A DNA stretch of 20,967 nucleotides from TA-21 sp036557405 (GCA_036557405.1 DATBHO010000037.1:1-20967); one strand, 5' to 3'; counted from the first letter of the stretch, positions 1 through 8,304 are shown. The notes: generated by a model from the letters alone, not told the origin. Numbers and translations are program-made.

Positions 1-88
1 TACATATTACAAGAGCCCCCCTATCATGACCATCTAGTCCCAATTTAGACACTAGAACCCTTATTGGTTTTTTTCGGGTCTGTTTCAT
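1..88 (-). CDS. mcmA2: Methylmalonyl-CoA mutase, cobalamin-binding small subunit (5' part only)
   Basis: Only the first 29 codons lie in the window; the gene runs off the left edge. Reading the minus strand from the ATG at 88 gives a basic N-terminus, then a beta strand (IRVLVSK) and the motif GLDGHDRGA. This carries the D-x-H-x-x-G signature of B12-binding domains (D19, H21, G24), in which the His is the lower cobalt ligand. The LDGHDRG form is typical of the stand-alone small subunit or C-terminal domain of methylmalonyl-CoA mutase. The matching catalytic subunit, without a B12 domain, lies across the divergent promoter at 1165-2760, so the two should form one heteromeric mutase interconverting methylmalonyl-CoA and succinyl-CoA. 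The family identity is clear despite the short stretch; the rest of the protein cannot be judged. Confidence 0.86.
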   Translation of the reverse strand, partial: MKQTRKKPIRVLVSKLGLDGHDRGALVIC

Positions 89-90
89 AG

Positions 91-119
91 ATGTAGATGT
101 AGATGTAGACATACATCTA
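91..119. repeat. Tandem ATGTAG x3 running into a perfect palindrome
   Basis: Positions 91-108 hold three exact copies of ATGTAG. The last copy overlaps a perfect inverted repeat at 100-119: an 8-base arm TAGATGTA, a 4-base loop GACA, and the arm TACATCTA. The element sits 2 to 31 bases upstream of the mcmA2 ATG and about 130 bases upstream of meaB. It therefore lies in the mcmA2 leader or core promoter. It could be an operator for a dimeric regulator, an RNA hairpin in the leader, or a replication-slippage repeat. The sequence pattern is certain; the role is inference. Confidence 0.6.
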
Positions 120-205
120 AAAATTAAAGTAGAGATTTAAAATTTTTGTCAATTTCATAACTGAAAATCCTTTCACTATGCAATTAAATTGTTATTTGAC
201 GTACG

Positions 206-221
206 AGTAACTTTTAATATC
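206..221 (+). promoter_or_regulatory. Putative TATA box of the meaB-mcmA1-mce cluster
   Basis: A run reading ACTTTTAATATC, preceded by a purine/GTA segment that could serve as BRE, is centred about 29 bases before the GTG at 246. This is the spacing of an archaeal TATA box to a leaderless or nearly leaderless start. No Shine-Dalgarno sequence precedes the GTG. Confidence 0.45.
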
Positions 222-245
222 TAACTTTCCAGCTCAATTAATCAA

Positions 246-1154
246 GTGTCACAGTTAATAAATGGAATCCTAAAGGGAGACAAGAGATCAATTTCAAGAG
301 CAATTTCAATTGTGGATAACAATGAACCTGATTCGATAAAAATAATTCATAAAATTTTTAGAAAAACAGGTAATGCGAGAACTATAGGATTCACCGGCTC
401 GGCAGGTTCGGGCAAAAGTACGTTAATTGGAAGACTGGCAGTAGAATTTCATTCTCTTGGTTACAAGGTGGCCGTTTTAGCAGTAGACCCATCAAGTCCG
501 ATAACTGGAGGAGCCCTCCTTGGAGACAGGGTACGGATGATGTCGATTAGTGATGAGATATACGTGAGAAGTATGGCTTCAAGAGGAGCTGAAGGTGGCG
601 TTTCAAGGTCATTAAGAAACGTAATAAGAATACTTGATGCTGCAGGATATAATCTAATATTAGTAGAAAGTGTTGGTGCAGGTCAATTAGAAATAGAAAT
701 TTCAAAGGTAGTTAATGTCACATTAGTAATTTTTACTCCACAGACAGGAGACAGCATACAGGCAATAAAAGCAGGTCTAACAGAAATTGGAGACATCTAT
801 GTAATAAACAAGTCAGACTTGGATGGTTCTGCAATACTGTATAACATAGTTTCTGATCTTATTGGTGACAATGACAAAAAACCAGTTTTAAAATGTTCAG
901 CAAAGACTCAAAAAGGAGTAAAGGAGTTGGCAAAATCACTTGTCAATTTATTAGATGATAAAAAATACCTGTCAAGGGAAAGATCAATATTAGAATATGA
1001 ATTGAAAGATATCATTTTAAATATAATTAAAGAAAAATCTATTGATAAGATTATGAAAAGTCAAGAGTACAAAGAACTTATCAATAAAATATTAAAAAAA
1101 GAGATAGAACCTTATAACGCAGCTTTAAGTTTTGCAAATAGGATTCTCACGTAG
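246..1154 (+). CDS. meaB: MeaB/ArgK-family GTPase, chaperone of methylmalonyl-CoA mutase
   Basis: A G3E-type P-loop GTPase of 302 residues, close to the usual family length. Visible motifs are the Walker A GSAGSGKST (51-59), the metal/switch element AVDPSSP (79-85), the switch II-like ESVGAGQLE (141-149, where relatives usually have ETVGVGQ) and the base-recognition NKSD (188-191). MeaB proteins gate loading of adenosylcobalamin into methylmalonyl-CoA mutase and protect or reactivate it in a GTP-dependent way. The context fits: the catalytic mutase subunit follows directly and the cobalamin-binding subunit diverges upstream. The GTG start is the first in frame and lies behind a TATA-like box at leaderless distance. 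The protein is cytoplasmic, and the family call is firm. Confidence 0.93.
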   Translation: MSQLINGILKGDKRSISRAISIVDNNEPDSIKIIHKIFRKTGNARTIGFTGSAGSGKSTLIGRLAVEFHSLGYKVAVLAVDPSSPITGGALLGDRVRMMSISDEIYVRSMASRGAEGGVSRSLRNVIRILDAAGYNLILVESVGAGQLEIEISKVVNVTLVIFTPQTGDSIQAIKAGLTEIGDIYVINKSDLDGSAILYNIVSDLIGDNDKKPVLKCSAKTQKGVKELAKSLVNLLDDKKYLSRERSILEYELKDIILNIIKEKSIDKIMKSQEYKELINKILKKEIEPYNAALSFANRILT

Positions 1155-1164
1155 TGAGATAACA

Positions 1165-2760
1165 ATGACAGGGCAAGAAATTAAAAAAACTAAAACTGAT
1201 TCAGGAATTTCTGTAAAGAGGATTTTTTCTTCAAAGGATCTTGGTAAAACTGACCATAAAGATGAGGAGGCAGGTAGGTTTCCATATACTAGGGGTCTCT
1301 ATCCCGACATGTACAGAGAAAGATTATGGACCATGAGACAGTACAGCGGCTTTGGAAGTGCAGAAGAGACAAACAAAAGATTTAGATTCTTATTAGAACA
1401 CGGACAGACGGGACTATCTTTAGCCTTTGACCTTCCAACACAGACTGGAAGAGATTCTGATAATCAATATTCTCAAGGGGAGGTCGGAAGGACTGGCGTG
1501 GCGATCAGCTCTATTGATAATATGATGACATGTTTTGAAAACATTCCTCTTGACAAGGTCAGTACTTCTATGACTATAAATTCAACTGCATCAACACTTT
1601 TGGCTCTTTATATAACCGTTGCACAGTCAAAGGGAATTGCTCCAAATCTCCTAAGAGGAACAACGCAAAATGATATCTTAAAGGAGTACATTGCACGTAA
1701 TACATATATTTATCCGCCAAGACAATCGATGCGACTTATTGGAGACATGATCCAGTATTGTTCTAAATATGTTCCACAATGGTATCCGATAAGTATCTCT
1801 GGATATCATATGCGTGAAGCAGGTTCAAATGCAATTCAAGAATTAGCCTTTACCTTTGCAAATGCAATAGAATACATCAATACATGTACATCAAAGGGAT
1901 TAAACGTTGATGAATTCGCGCCACGTCTGTCATTCTTCTTTTGCTGTACCATGGAATTCTTTGAAGAGATAGCCAAGTTTAGGGCAGCAAGGCGTATTTA
2001 TGCAAAGATAATGAAAGAAAAATTCCATGCAAGAAATTCCAAATCATTGCATTTGCGTTTTCACGTACAAACTAGTGGAGAATCACTCACTGCCCAACAG
2101 GTCGATAACAACATAGCAAGGGTAACACTTGAAGCTCTATCAGCGGTATTAGGTGGATGTCAGTCTTTACATACAAATTCCAGAGATGAAGCATTGGCTC
2201 TTCCAACAGAAGAATCTGTTAAGGTGGCATTGAGAACTCAACAAATTATAGCAAATGAGAGTGGAGTTACAAAGACCGTCGATCCCTTATCAGGCTCGCA
2301 TTATGTTGAATATTTGACTTCCAAAATAGAAGATGAGGTAGAAAAATATCTTAGAAAAATAAAAAAGATGGGGGGTGCTCTTGTGGCAATAGAAAAAGGA
2401 TTTTTTCAAGAAGAAATAAGACGTAATGCATATCAGTTAAAGAAAGAAATAGACCACACTGACCGCATTATTGTGGGTGTGAATAAATTTCAAGACCAAC
2501 ATGATGTTGAACCAGTTTTAAATACAGTGGATCCTGAAATAGAGATACGTCAAGTGAATAAATTAAAAGAATTCAAGAAAAACAGGGATCAGGCAAAAGT
2601 TAATTCTGCATTAAGTAAATTACAAAGCCTGGCAGAAAAGGAAGATGAAAATCTTATGCCCCATATCATATCAGCGGTAAGGAATCACGTTACACTAGGA
2701 GAAATAAGTGATACTTTTGTTGATATTTTTGGAAGGTATGAACCAAAATTCTCTTTTTAG
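1165..2760 (+). CDS. mcmA1: Methylmalonyl-CoA mutase, catalytic large subunit
   Basis: A 531-residue TIM-barrel subunit without a C-terminal B12 domain, as in split archaeal mutases; the B12 subunit is the divergent gene at 1-88. Recognisable mutase segments include YPDMY, RQYSGFGSAEETN, LAFDLPTQTG, RNTYIYPPRQSMR, SISGYHMREAGS and LHTNSRDEALALPTE. The Tyr in RQYSGF is the residue that usually separates methylmalonyl-CoA mutase from isobutyryl-CoA mutase, which has Phe. The enzyme interconverts (R)-methylmalonyl-CoA and succinyl-CoA, in thaumarchaea within the 3HP/4HB carbon-fixation cycle. I prefer the ATG at 1165, which lies 10 bases after the meaB stop with GTGAG upstream. An in-frame TTG at 1132 would overlap meaB and adds residues that do not look like the family. 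Confidence 0.95.
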   Translation: MTGQEIKKTKTDSGISVKRIFSSKDLGKTDHKDEEAGRFPYTRGLYPDMYRERLWTMRQYSGFGSAEETNKRFRFLLEHGQTGLSLAFDLPTQTGRDSDNQYSQGEVGRTGVAISSIDNMMTCFENIPLDKVSTSMTINSTASTLLALYITVAQSKGIAPNLLRGTTQNDILKEYIARNTYIYPPRQSMRLIGDMIQYCSKYVPQWYPISISGYHMREAGSNAIQELAFTFANAIEYINTCTSKGLNVDEFAPRLSFFFCCTMEFFEEIAKFRAARRIYAKIMKEKFHARNSKSLHLRFHVQTSGESLTAQQVDNNIARVTLEALSAVLGGCQSLHTNSRDEALALPTEESVKVALRTQQIIANESGVTKTVDPLSGSHYVEYLTSKIEDEVEKYLRKIKKMGGALVAIEKGFFQEEIRRNAYQLKKEIDHTDRIIVGVNKFQDQHDVEPVLNTVDPEIEIRQVNKLKEFKKNRDQAKVNSALSKLQSLAEKEDENLMPHIISAVRNHVTLGEISDTFVDIFGRYEPKFSF

Positions 2761-2772
2761 TGGTGATAGTAG

Positions 2773-3183
2773 ATGAGAGTTGATCATGTTGCTATAGCTG
2801 TAAACAGCATACAAGAGGCGTTAAAGAACTATCAAAAAATTTTAAGGATTGATAAAGTTGACATTGAGGAAGTTCCCACAGAAAGAGTCAGGGTTGCCAT
2901 TTTAGAACTAGAAGATACAAGAATAGAATTAATGGAACCAACTGCAGACGACAGTCCAATAAAAAAATTCTTGGCCGACCGCGGAGAGGGAATTCATCAC
3001 ATAGCTATTACTGCAGATGATATAGATAGTGATGTTGAAAGAGCAATTTCAAATGGGATAAGAATGATTGGAAACATTAGAACTGGTTCTTATGGTAGAA
3101 AAATAACTTTCATACATCCGAAATCTATGAATGGAGTTTTAACGGAATTCTGTCAAGCCCCACCAAAGGATCAAAAACACTAA
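2773..3183 (+). CDS. mce: Methylmalonyl-CoA epimerase
   Basis: A vicinal-oxygen-chelate (glyoxalase-fold) protein of 136 residues, the typical length. Two beta-alpha-beta-beta-beta modules carry the expected metal ligands: His5 in DHVAIAV, Glu52 in RIELMEP, a His in GIHHIAI (75/76) and Glu125 in GVLTEFCQ. It converts (S)- to (R)-methylmalonyl-CoA, linking propionyl-CoA carboxylase to the mutase. The ATG is preceded by GGTGAT with 6-base spacing, a good Shine-Dalgarno sequence and the mark of a downstream operon gene. The gap to the mutase stop is 12 bases, so co-transcription with meaB and mcmA1 is very likely. Confidence 0.95.
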   Translation: MRVDHVAIAVNSIQEALKNYQKILRIDKVDIEEVPTERVRVAILELEDTRIELMEPTADDSPIKKFLADRGEGIHHIAITADDIDSDVERAISNGIRMIGNIRTGSYGRKITFIHPKSMNGVLTEFCQAPPKDQKH

Positions 3184-3300
3184 CTTATTTTTATTTGATA
3201 TCTTTTAAGATACAATATTATTATTTGTTATTTTTATTTATTATTTTTAGAAACAAATAATTTTTCTATTTTATTAATATTAACTTCTCAAAAATATTAT
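3184..3300 (+). terminator. T-rich terminator region after mce
   Basis: Directly after the mce stop come repeated T-rich runs (TTATTTTTATTT, TATTTTTATTTATTATTTTT), the pattern of archaeal intrinsic termination, without a strong GC hairpin. The convergent leuB gene ends at 3356. The remaining bases up to 3355 are AT-rich, and I see no gene there. Confidence 0.4.
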
Positions 3301-3355
3301 AAGATATAAAAATTGTCTTTGTTAATTTAAAGACATGACAATATTAAATATATAA

Positions 3356-4390
3356 CTAAACTAGTTTAGAAACAAATACCTTTGTAAATTCATTTGTATG
3401 CATGTTACCACCAATATCAATAGTTTTTATGTTTTCTTCAAGCAAACTTATTAGTGTATCTTCTATTTTTTTTCCTAAATTAATAAGATTATCTCGTTCG
3501 TTGTTCCTATTTTGTTCGGCCAACCATTCAAACATCATTTTTATTGATAAAAACATGGATGAAGGATTTGCAATGTTCTTATTTGCAATATCAAATGCAG
3601 CACCATGTACAGGTTCAAATAATCCAAAATTTTTACCAATATTTGCTGCAGGGGCCAATCCCAAACCCCCAACAACCTGGGCGGCTTCATCTGACAGGAT
3701 ATCTCCAAATAAGTTTGTTGTCAAGATCACATCAAAGGCTTGGGGGTTTCTAATCAAGTTCATTGCGCATGCGTCAACATATAATTCACTAAATTCTATC
3801 CTGGGATATCTTTTTGAGACATCTTTACTAATTTGAGCAAACATTCCATCACCTTTTCTCATAACATTTGATTTATGGACACAAACAACTTTTCTTTTTT
3901 TATTTCTTCGTAAAGCTTCTTCAAATGCGTATTGTGCAATTTTTTCTGATGCCTTTGCAGTTGTTAGTCTTAATCCTATAACTGCATCATCGCCTATCGG
4001 AAATTCCCATCCCAAATAAACGTCTTCAGTATTTTCTCTGACAATTACCAAATCCACAGATGGATGAAGAGATTTTACATTTGGATATGATTTTGCTGGT
4101 CTGATGTTAGCATATAATTTGAAGTATCTTCTCAAAACAAGAATTACATCAGCAGCGTGTTCTCCGACGGGTGCCTTAAGACAGACATCTGACTTTTTTA
4201 TGCTATCAAATGAAAAATCTGGTAGAGCCTTGCGATGTTTAATAAGAGCATTATCTCCAGCATCTACACCAACAATATCAAACTTAATTCCAGAATAATC
4301 GCCAATCTTTTCTAGCAAATTCATTCCTGACCTTGCAAGATCAGGACCTATTCCATCGCCATTAATTAAAGAAATACTATATCGTGTCAA
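3356..4390 (-). CDS. leuB: 3-isopropylmalate dehydrogenase (isocitrate/isopropylmalate dehydrogenase family)
   Basis: A beta-decarboxylating dehydrogenase of 344 residues with the N-terminal INGDGIGPD, the substrate segment LRRYFKLYANIRPAK, the VRENTEDVY motif, the metal-binding region TTNLFGDILSDEAA and the cofactor-binding GLFEPVHGAAFDIA. The family includes isopropylmalate, isocitrate and homoisocitrate dehydrogenases, which sequence alone separates poorly. Placement 27 bases after leuA, last in an ilvB-ilvN-leuA-leuB operon, points to oxidation of 3-isopropylmalate in leucine synthesis. The start is TTG at 4390, because an in-frame TAA lies three codons upstream and the next ATG would remove the GDGIGPD region. 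A CAGGGTCA stretch upstream may be a weak ribosome-binding site. Confidence 0.9.
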   Translation of the reverse strand: MTRYSISLINGDGIGPDLARSGMNLLEKIGDYSGIKFDIVGVDAGDNALIKHRKALPDFSFDSIKKSDVCLKAPVGEHAADVILVLRRYFKLYANIRPAKSYPNVKSLHPSVDLVIVRENTEDVYLGWEFPIGDDAVIGLRLTTAKASEKIAQYAFEEALRRNKKRKVVCVHKSNVMRKGDGMFAQISKDVSKRYPRIEFSELYVDACAMNLIRNPQAFDVILTTNLFGDILSDEAAQVVGGLGLAPAANIGKNFGLFEPVHGAAFDIANKNIANPSSMFLSIKMMFEWLAEQNRNNERDNLINLGKKIEDTLISLLEENIKTIDIGGNMHTNEFTKVFVSKLV

Positions 4391-4417
4391 TACTTATGAC
4401 CCTGAAGTAAATAGATT

Positions 4418-5926
4418 TTAGTTTTTTGAATACAATACCTTTCTTAACATTTGTTTATTTATTGCATCTATCATTGCCTGCACTGATGCAACTACCACAT
4501 CTTCTCCTGATTTTCTGGAAGAAACAACGTTACCATCTAAATCTTCTGTCTTAATAGTAACTTCTGCTTGTGCATCTGATCCTCCTGTTATAGACTCAAG
4601 GCGATATTCTCTTACACGTATATTCGCCATATCTACTGCAATCTTCTGTATTGCTTTAAGTGCTGCGTCTACGGGACCAACGCCTGTTTCTGAAGCAATC
4701 AAGTCTTTACCATGTGTATTTAGTCTTATCACTGCCGTAGGTATGATATTCATTCCCGTAATAATATGAAAATCATAAAGCTTGAATTTCTCTTCAAATT
4801 TTGTACTGCCCATTACTTCACCTGCAATTGACAAGAGCTGTGAAGTGGTAATAGATTTACCAGTATCAGCAATGTCTTTTTGTTTTTCAATAATATTGTG
4901 TAATTGTTCCTCAGTAGGATCAATTCCAAATTCATTCAAAATTGCACGAATTCCATGAGCGCCCGCATGTTTGCCTGCCTGTAGCCATCTCTTTCGACCT
5001 ACTAATTCGGGACTTATTGGTTCATAGGTTAGGGGATTATTTATAATGCCATGAGTATGAATGCCTGATTCATGACCAAATGCATTCTCTCCAATTATGG
5101 CTTTATTTGGTTGAACTATTACACCCATTGTATTTGAAACGAATTTTGAAATCTCGTATAACAAATTTATTTTTATATTGTGCTTTTTAGAATACAAACA
5201 CTGTAATGCCATAACAAATTCTTCCAATGAAGCATTTCCTGCCCTTTCTCCAAGTCCATTAATAGTAACATGTGCGCAAGACGCTCCTGCATTAATTGCA
5301 GCTATTGAATTCGCAACGGCTAGACCAAAATCATTATGACAATGAACACTAATTGGAGTATCCATCTTTGATCGAATTTCCTCAACTAGTGAGGCAATAT
5401 ATTCTGGAGTTGCGTATCCAACGGTGTCTGGAATATCTATTCTATCTGCACCGGCTTCAACCACTCCTGTAAAGACATCAATGAGAAATTTCCTATCAGA
5501 TCTTGTAGCATCTTCTGCAGAAAACTCAACTTTTAATCCGTGAGACTTCGCATACTCTACTGCCCACAGTGCTTTTTCCAACACCTGTTGCCTCGACATT
5601 TTTAATTTGAATTGCATGTGAATATCTGAAGTGGCAATAAAGGTATGAACATAATCCACACCGCAGTCTATTGCTGAATCGATATCTGACCGAACTGTTC
5701 TTGCTAAGGCACAAACTTCTGTGTTTAATTTCTGTTTTACAATATTCTTTATTCCTTCTTTTTCACCGTCAGATACCACTGGAAATCCTGCTTCAATTGT
5801 GTCAACTCCCAGTTCGGATAGTTTGATAGCAATATTCAATTTTTGTTCTGGAGTAATAGAGACTCCTGGTGTCTGCTCACCGTCTCTCAATGTTGTATCA
5901 AATATTCTTACTTTTTGGGATTCCAT
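4418..5926 (-). CDS. leuA: 2-isopropylmalate synthase (or citramalate synthase)
   Basis: A DRE-TIM metallolyase of 502 residues. FDTTLRDGEQTPG (9-21) is the signature after which the superfamily is named, HCHNDFG (195-201) supplies the two His metal ligands, and NGLGERAGN follows. The C-terminal ~140 residues, ending in a SGEDVVVASVQAMIDAIN-like segment, form the LeuA dimer domain that usually binds the feedback inhibitor. It condenses acetyl-CoA with 2-oxoisovalerate, the first leucine-specific step. CimA (pyruvate as acceptor, isoleucine route) has the same architecture and cannot be excluded, but the adjacent leuB favours LeuA. The ATG is preceded by GAGGAGAA, which overlaps the last ilvN codons and suggests translational coupling. 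Confidence 0.91.
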   Translation of the reverse strand: MESQKVRIFDTTLRDGEQTPGVSITPEQKLNIAIKLSELGVDTIEAGFPVVSDGEKEGIKNIVKQKLNTEVCALARTVRSDIDSAIDCGVDYVHTFIATSDIHMQFKLKMSRQQVLEKALWAVEYAKSHGLKVEFSAEDATRSDRKFLIDVFTGVVEAGADRIDIPDTVGYATPEYIASLVEEIRSKMDTPISVHCHNDFGLAVANSIAAINAGASCAHVTINGLGERAGNASLEEFVMALQCLYSKKHNIKINLLYEISKFVSNTMGVIVQPNKAIIGENAFGHESGIHTHGIINNPLTYEPISPELVGRKRWLQAGKHAGAHGIRAILNEFGIDPTEEQLHNIIEKQKDIADTGKSITTSQLLSIAGEVMGSTKFEEKFKLYDFHIITGMNIIPTAVIRLNTHGKDLIASETGVGPVDAALKAIQKIAVDMANIRVREYRLESITGGSDAQAEVTIKTEDLDGNVVSSRKSGEDVVVASVQAMIDAINKQMLRKVLYSKN

Positions 5927-5929
5927 AGA

Positions 5930-6436
5930 TCATTCTCCTCTCTGAAGAGCAGATACACCTGTCCGTGCCATTTCTACTATATCGTATTGTACAATTAGAT
6001 TCTTAAACGCATCTATTTTGTCTGGAGTTCCGATAACTTCCACTGTGACAGATTCTTTTCCAATGTCCAAGATGTTCGCCCTAAACACATTAGCAAAATT
6101 TATAATTTCATTTCTGTTCGTGAAATCCTTTGCTTTTATCTTTATCAGGGCTAACTCTCTATAGACAGTATTGTTTACGTCTAAAACCTCTACTTCCACA
6201 ATGTCAATAAGTTTTCTCAACTGTTTCACCAATTGATCAAGTATGGGTTCGTCTATCCTAGTTGTAATTGTCATTCTGGAGAGGTCGGGTTTTTCAGTAA
6301 TTCCTACAGTAATACTTTCAATATTGAAATTTCTTGCGCGAAAGAGATTGGTTATGCGAAATAGCACTCCAGGTTTATTTTCAACGAGAGACGAAATGAT
6401 ATACAATGGTTTGGTCCTGTACTCTTTTGAGCTCAT
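5930..6436 (-). CDS. ilvN: Acetolactate synthase small (regulatory) subunit
   Basis: A protein of 168 residues with an N-terminal ACT domain (about 11-85; SSLVENKPGVLFRITNLF and FNIESITVG are classic for the family) and the C-terminal ALS small-subunit domain (KDFTNRNEI, then FRANILDIGKESVTVEVIGTPDKI). The subunit activates the catalytic IlvB and confers feedback control by valine and other branched-chain amino acids through the ACT domain. It begins 3 bases after the ilvB stop and ends 3 bases before leuA, so it is surely in the same transcript. The length matches archaeal and bacterial IlvN/IlvH. No clear ribosome-binding site precedes its ATG, so coupling to ilvB termination is likely. Confidence 0.94.
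   Translation of the reverse strand: MSSKEYRTKPLYIISSLVENKPGVLFRITNLFRARNFNIESITVGITEKPDLSRMTITTRIDEPILDQLVKQLRKLIDIVEVEVLDVNNTVYRELALIKIKAKDFTNRNEIINFANVFRANILDIGKESVTVEVIGTPDKIDAFKNLIVQYDIVEMARTGVSALQRGE
5933..5940 (-). promoter_or_regulatory. Shine-Dalgarno site of leuA inside the ilvN 3' end
   Basis: GAGGAGAA on the minus strand, 6 bases before the leuA ATG, is made from the last two sense codons of ilvN (Gly-Glu) and adjoining bases. It is one of the few strong ribosome-binding sites in the window and fixes the leuA start at 5926. Confidence 0.7.
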
Positions 6437-6439
6437 ATT

Positions 6440-8128
6440 TCATGCACCAGTAATCATATCTTTGAGTCCAGTACCCGGAGCAACAAACGGATATACGTCC
6501 TCTTCAGGGTCAATTGTAATGTCGATCACCGTTGCAACCTCAGTTCTAAGTGCGCTTTTAATTGCTTTGTCTAACTCGTCCATCGATTGAACCTTCAATC
6601 CATTTGCTCCGTATGCCTCTGCAATCTTGACATAATCAGGACATCTTTTTTGATGAACACCCATATATCTCCTGTCGTAAAAAGTCCTTTGCCATTGGGC
6701 GACCATCCCCAACATATCATTATTTAACAAAAATACTATCACTGGTAAATTTTCCAATACAGAAACTGCTAATGAATTTTCTGTCATGTTAAATGATCCA
6801 TCGCCGGCGATGTCTACAACGTGTACCTTGGGTCTCGCAGCCTTTGCTCCAATTGATGCTGGAAACCCAAATCCCATTGTTCCCAACCCAGTCGAACTAA
6901 AAAAAGTTCCAGGAGATATAACATCAAAATGGAGCGAGGTCCACATTTGGCACTGACCAACTTCTGTCGTTACTATGGAATCTGCAGGCAACAATTCTCT
7001 TAATTTTTTAAGGGCTTTTCTGGCAGTCAACTCCCTAGGATAATCTTTAATATTTTGTGAAAAATAATCGATTAGCTCTTTCCTACGCTGAAGCCAAGGA
7101 TTATCAGAGTTCCTGTTGGTTCTTCCCTTTGATAACATCTTTACCATAGTTCTAAGTGCCGATTTTACATCACCGACAATAGCAATGTCCACAGACTTGT
7201 TTTTTCCAATTTCAGCAGGATCTATATCAAGATGTATGATGTTCATACCTTTACCAAATTCATCGAAGCGTCCGACTGAACGATCTGAAAATCTTGCACC
7301 TACTGCAAGGATGCAGTCTGCTTCAAGTATAATTCTATTTGCTTCGGCATGACCATGCATTCCGATAGGTCCCATGGCCAGGGGATGATTTTCAGGAAAT
7401 GCTCCTTTACCCTTAAAGGTAGTAACGACTGGGGCCATAATAAGCTCAGCTAATGCCTGAAGTTCGGAGAAAGCTCCTGACAAGATAACACCTCCACCGG
7501 CCATAATAATTGGACGTTGTGAAGAGACTAATAGTTCAACGGCCTTTCCAACATTAGACAAATCCGGATCGACAATAGGCTTGTATCCCCGTACCTTTAT
7601 CAGATCTGGAAATTGTATATCGGTAACTTCTTGTTGGACATCTTTTGGAATATCGACTAGAACTGGTCCAGGTCGACCACTTTCCGCAATATAGAATGAT
7701 TTTTTTACAACCTCAGGGATCTCGGTTGCAAATCTGGGTTGAAAAGCATATTTTGTGCACGGGTTAGCAACACCAATTATATCAGTTTCTTGAAAGGCAT
7801 CCTTTCCAATCATGTTCATAGGTACTTGCCCAGTTATTGCAATTAGGGGTGAAGAATCTGCATAGGCAGTAGCTATTCCTGTAATCAAGTTTGTTGCTCC
7901 GGGTCCTGACGTTGCTAGGCACACGCCTGCTTTCCTCTTTATTCTCGCATAACCATCAGCCATATGAGCGGCAGATTGTTCATGTCTTACTAAAACGTGC
8001 CTAAACTTTGCGTCAACAAGTGCATCGTAAATTGGCAGATTTGCCCCTCCTGGAAGTCCAAATACTATTTCAACACCTTCTTTCTCGAGGGAATCCATTA
8101 GGGCTTTAGAACCGCTCATTTCAGACAT
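6440..8128 (-). CDS. ilvB: Acetolactate synthase large (catalytic) subunit
   Basis: A thiamine-diphosphate enzyme of about 562 residues with three domains: PYR domain with the catalytic Glu in VRHEQSAAHMADGYAR (Glu50), a central FAD/DHS-like domain (about 190-345), and a PP domain with the ThDP/Mg motif GDGSF (442-446) ending at NN (469-470). It joins two pyruvates to acetolactate, or pyruvate and 2-oxobutyrate to acetohydroxybutyrate, the first common step of valine, leucine and isoleucine synthesis. It is the first gene of the operon. A strong TATATATA box at 8154-8161 would start RNA near 8131, which makes the ATG at 8128 a better start than the in-frame GTG at 8143. Confidence 0.95.
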   Translation of the reverse strand: MSEMSGSKALMDSLEKEGVEIVFGLPGGANLPIYDALVDAKFRHVLVRHEQSAAHMADGYARIKRKAGVCLATSGPGATNLITGIATAYADSSPLIAITGQVPMNMIGKDAFQETDIIGVANPCTKYAFQPRFATEIPEVVKKSFYIAESGRPGPVLVDIPKDVQQEVTDIQFPDLIKVRGYKPIVDPDLSNVGKAVELLVSSQRPIIMAGGGVILSGAFSELQALAELIMAPVVTTFKGKGAFPENHPLAMGPIGMHGHAEANRIILEADCILAVGARFSDRSVGRFDEFGKGMNIIHLDIDPAEIGKNKSVDIAIVGDVKSALRTMVKMLSKGRTNRNSDNPWLQRRKELIDYFSQNIKDYPRELTARKALKKLRELLPADSIVTTEVGQCQMWTSLHFDVISPGTFFSSTGLGTMGFGFPASIGAKAARPKVHVVDIAGDGSFNMTENSLAVSVLENLPVIVFLLNNDMLGMVAQWQRTFYDRRYMGVHQKRCPDYVKIAEAYGANGLKVQSMDELDKAIKSALRTEVATVIDITIDPEEDVYPFVAPGTGLKDMITGA

Positions 8129-8151
8129 TGTACGAATATTCACTGAAACTT

Positions 8152-8162
8152 CGTATATATAC
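8152..8162 (-). promoter_or_regulatory. TATA box of the ilvB-ilvN-leuA-leuB operon
   Basis: The minus strand reads GAGTATATATACG here. With the archaeal TATA-to-start distance of about 26 bases the transcript would begin near 8131, giving an almost leaderless mRNA for the ATG at 8128. The site lies in a 160-base divergent region shared with rpiA. Confidence 0.6.
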
Positions 8163-8221
8163 TCGTTGTCAATACTTTGAGTCTTATATGTGTGATAAAT
8201 TAGCTAGGTCCTATTTAGTGA

Positions 8222-8244
8222 GGATTGATCTCTGAGGGATTGAT
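8222..8244. repeat. Direct repeat GGATTGAT x2 in the ilvB/rpiA divergent region
   Basis: Two exact GGATTGAT octamers start at 8222 and 8237, 15 bases apart, between the divergent ilvB and rpiA promoters. Spacing of about 1.5 helical turns is possible for a regulator binding both copies, for example an Lrp-type protein. It may also be chance in a short window; function is not shown. Confidence 0.3.
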
Positions 8245-8304
8245 TTCTTCCATAGATATTATTTGTAAAGGTTAAAGTAGACATGAATAGATTCTTTTAA
8301 CCAT

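Noticed and set aside
1132..1164. Upstream TTG start for the mutase large subunit, overlapping meaB
   Set aside because: The added residues do not resemble the family, and the ATG at 1165 has a GTGAG site just before it.
3402..3836. Plus-strand frame of 144 residues inside leuB
   Set aside because: It is an antisense shadow of the conserved dehydrogenase, with low-complexity Phe/Ser/Ile content.
3356..4390. Isocitrate dehydrogenase as the identity of the leuB product
   Set aside because: The VRENTEDVY motif also occurs in isocitrate dehydrogenases, but the operon with leuA and ilvBN makes isopropylmalate the better substrate call; it stays an alternative.
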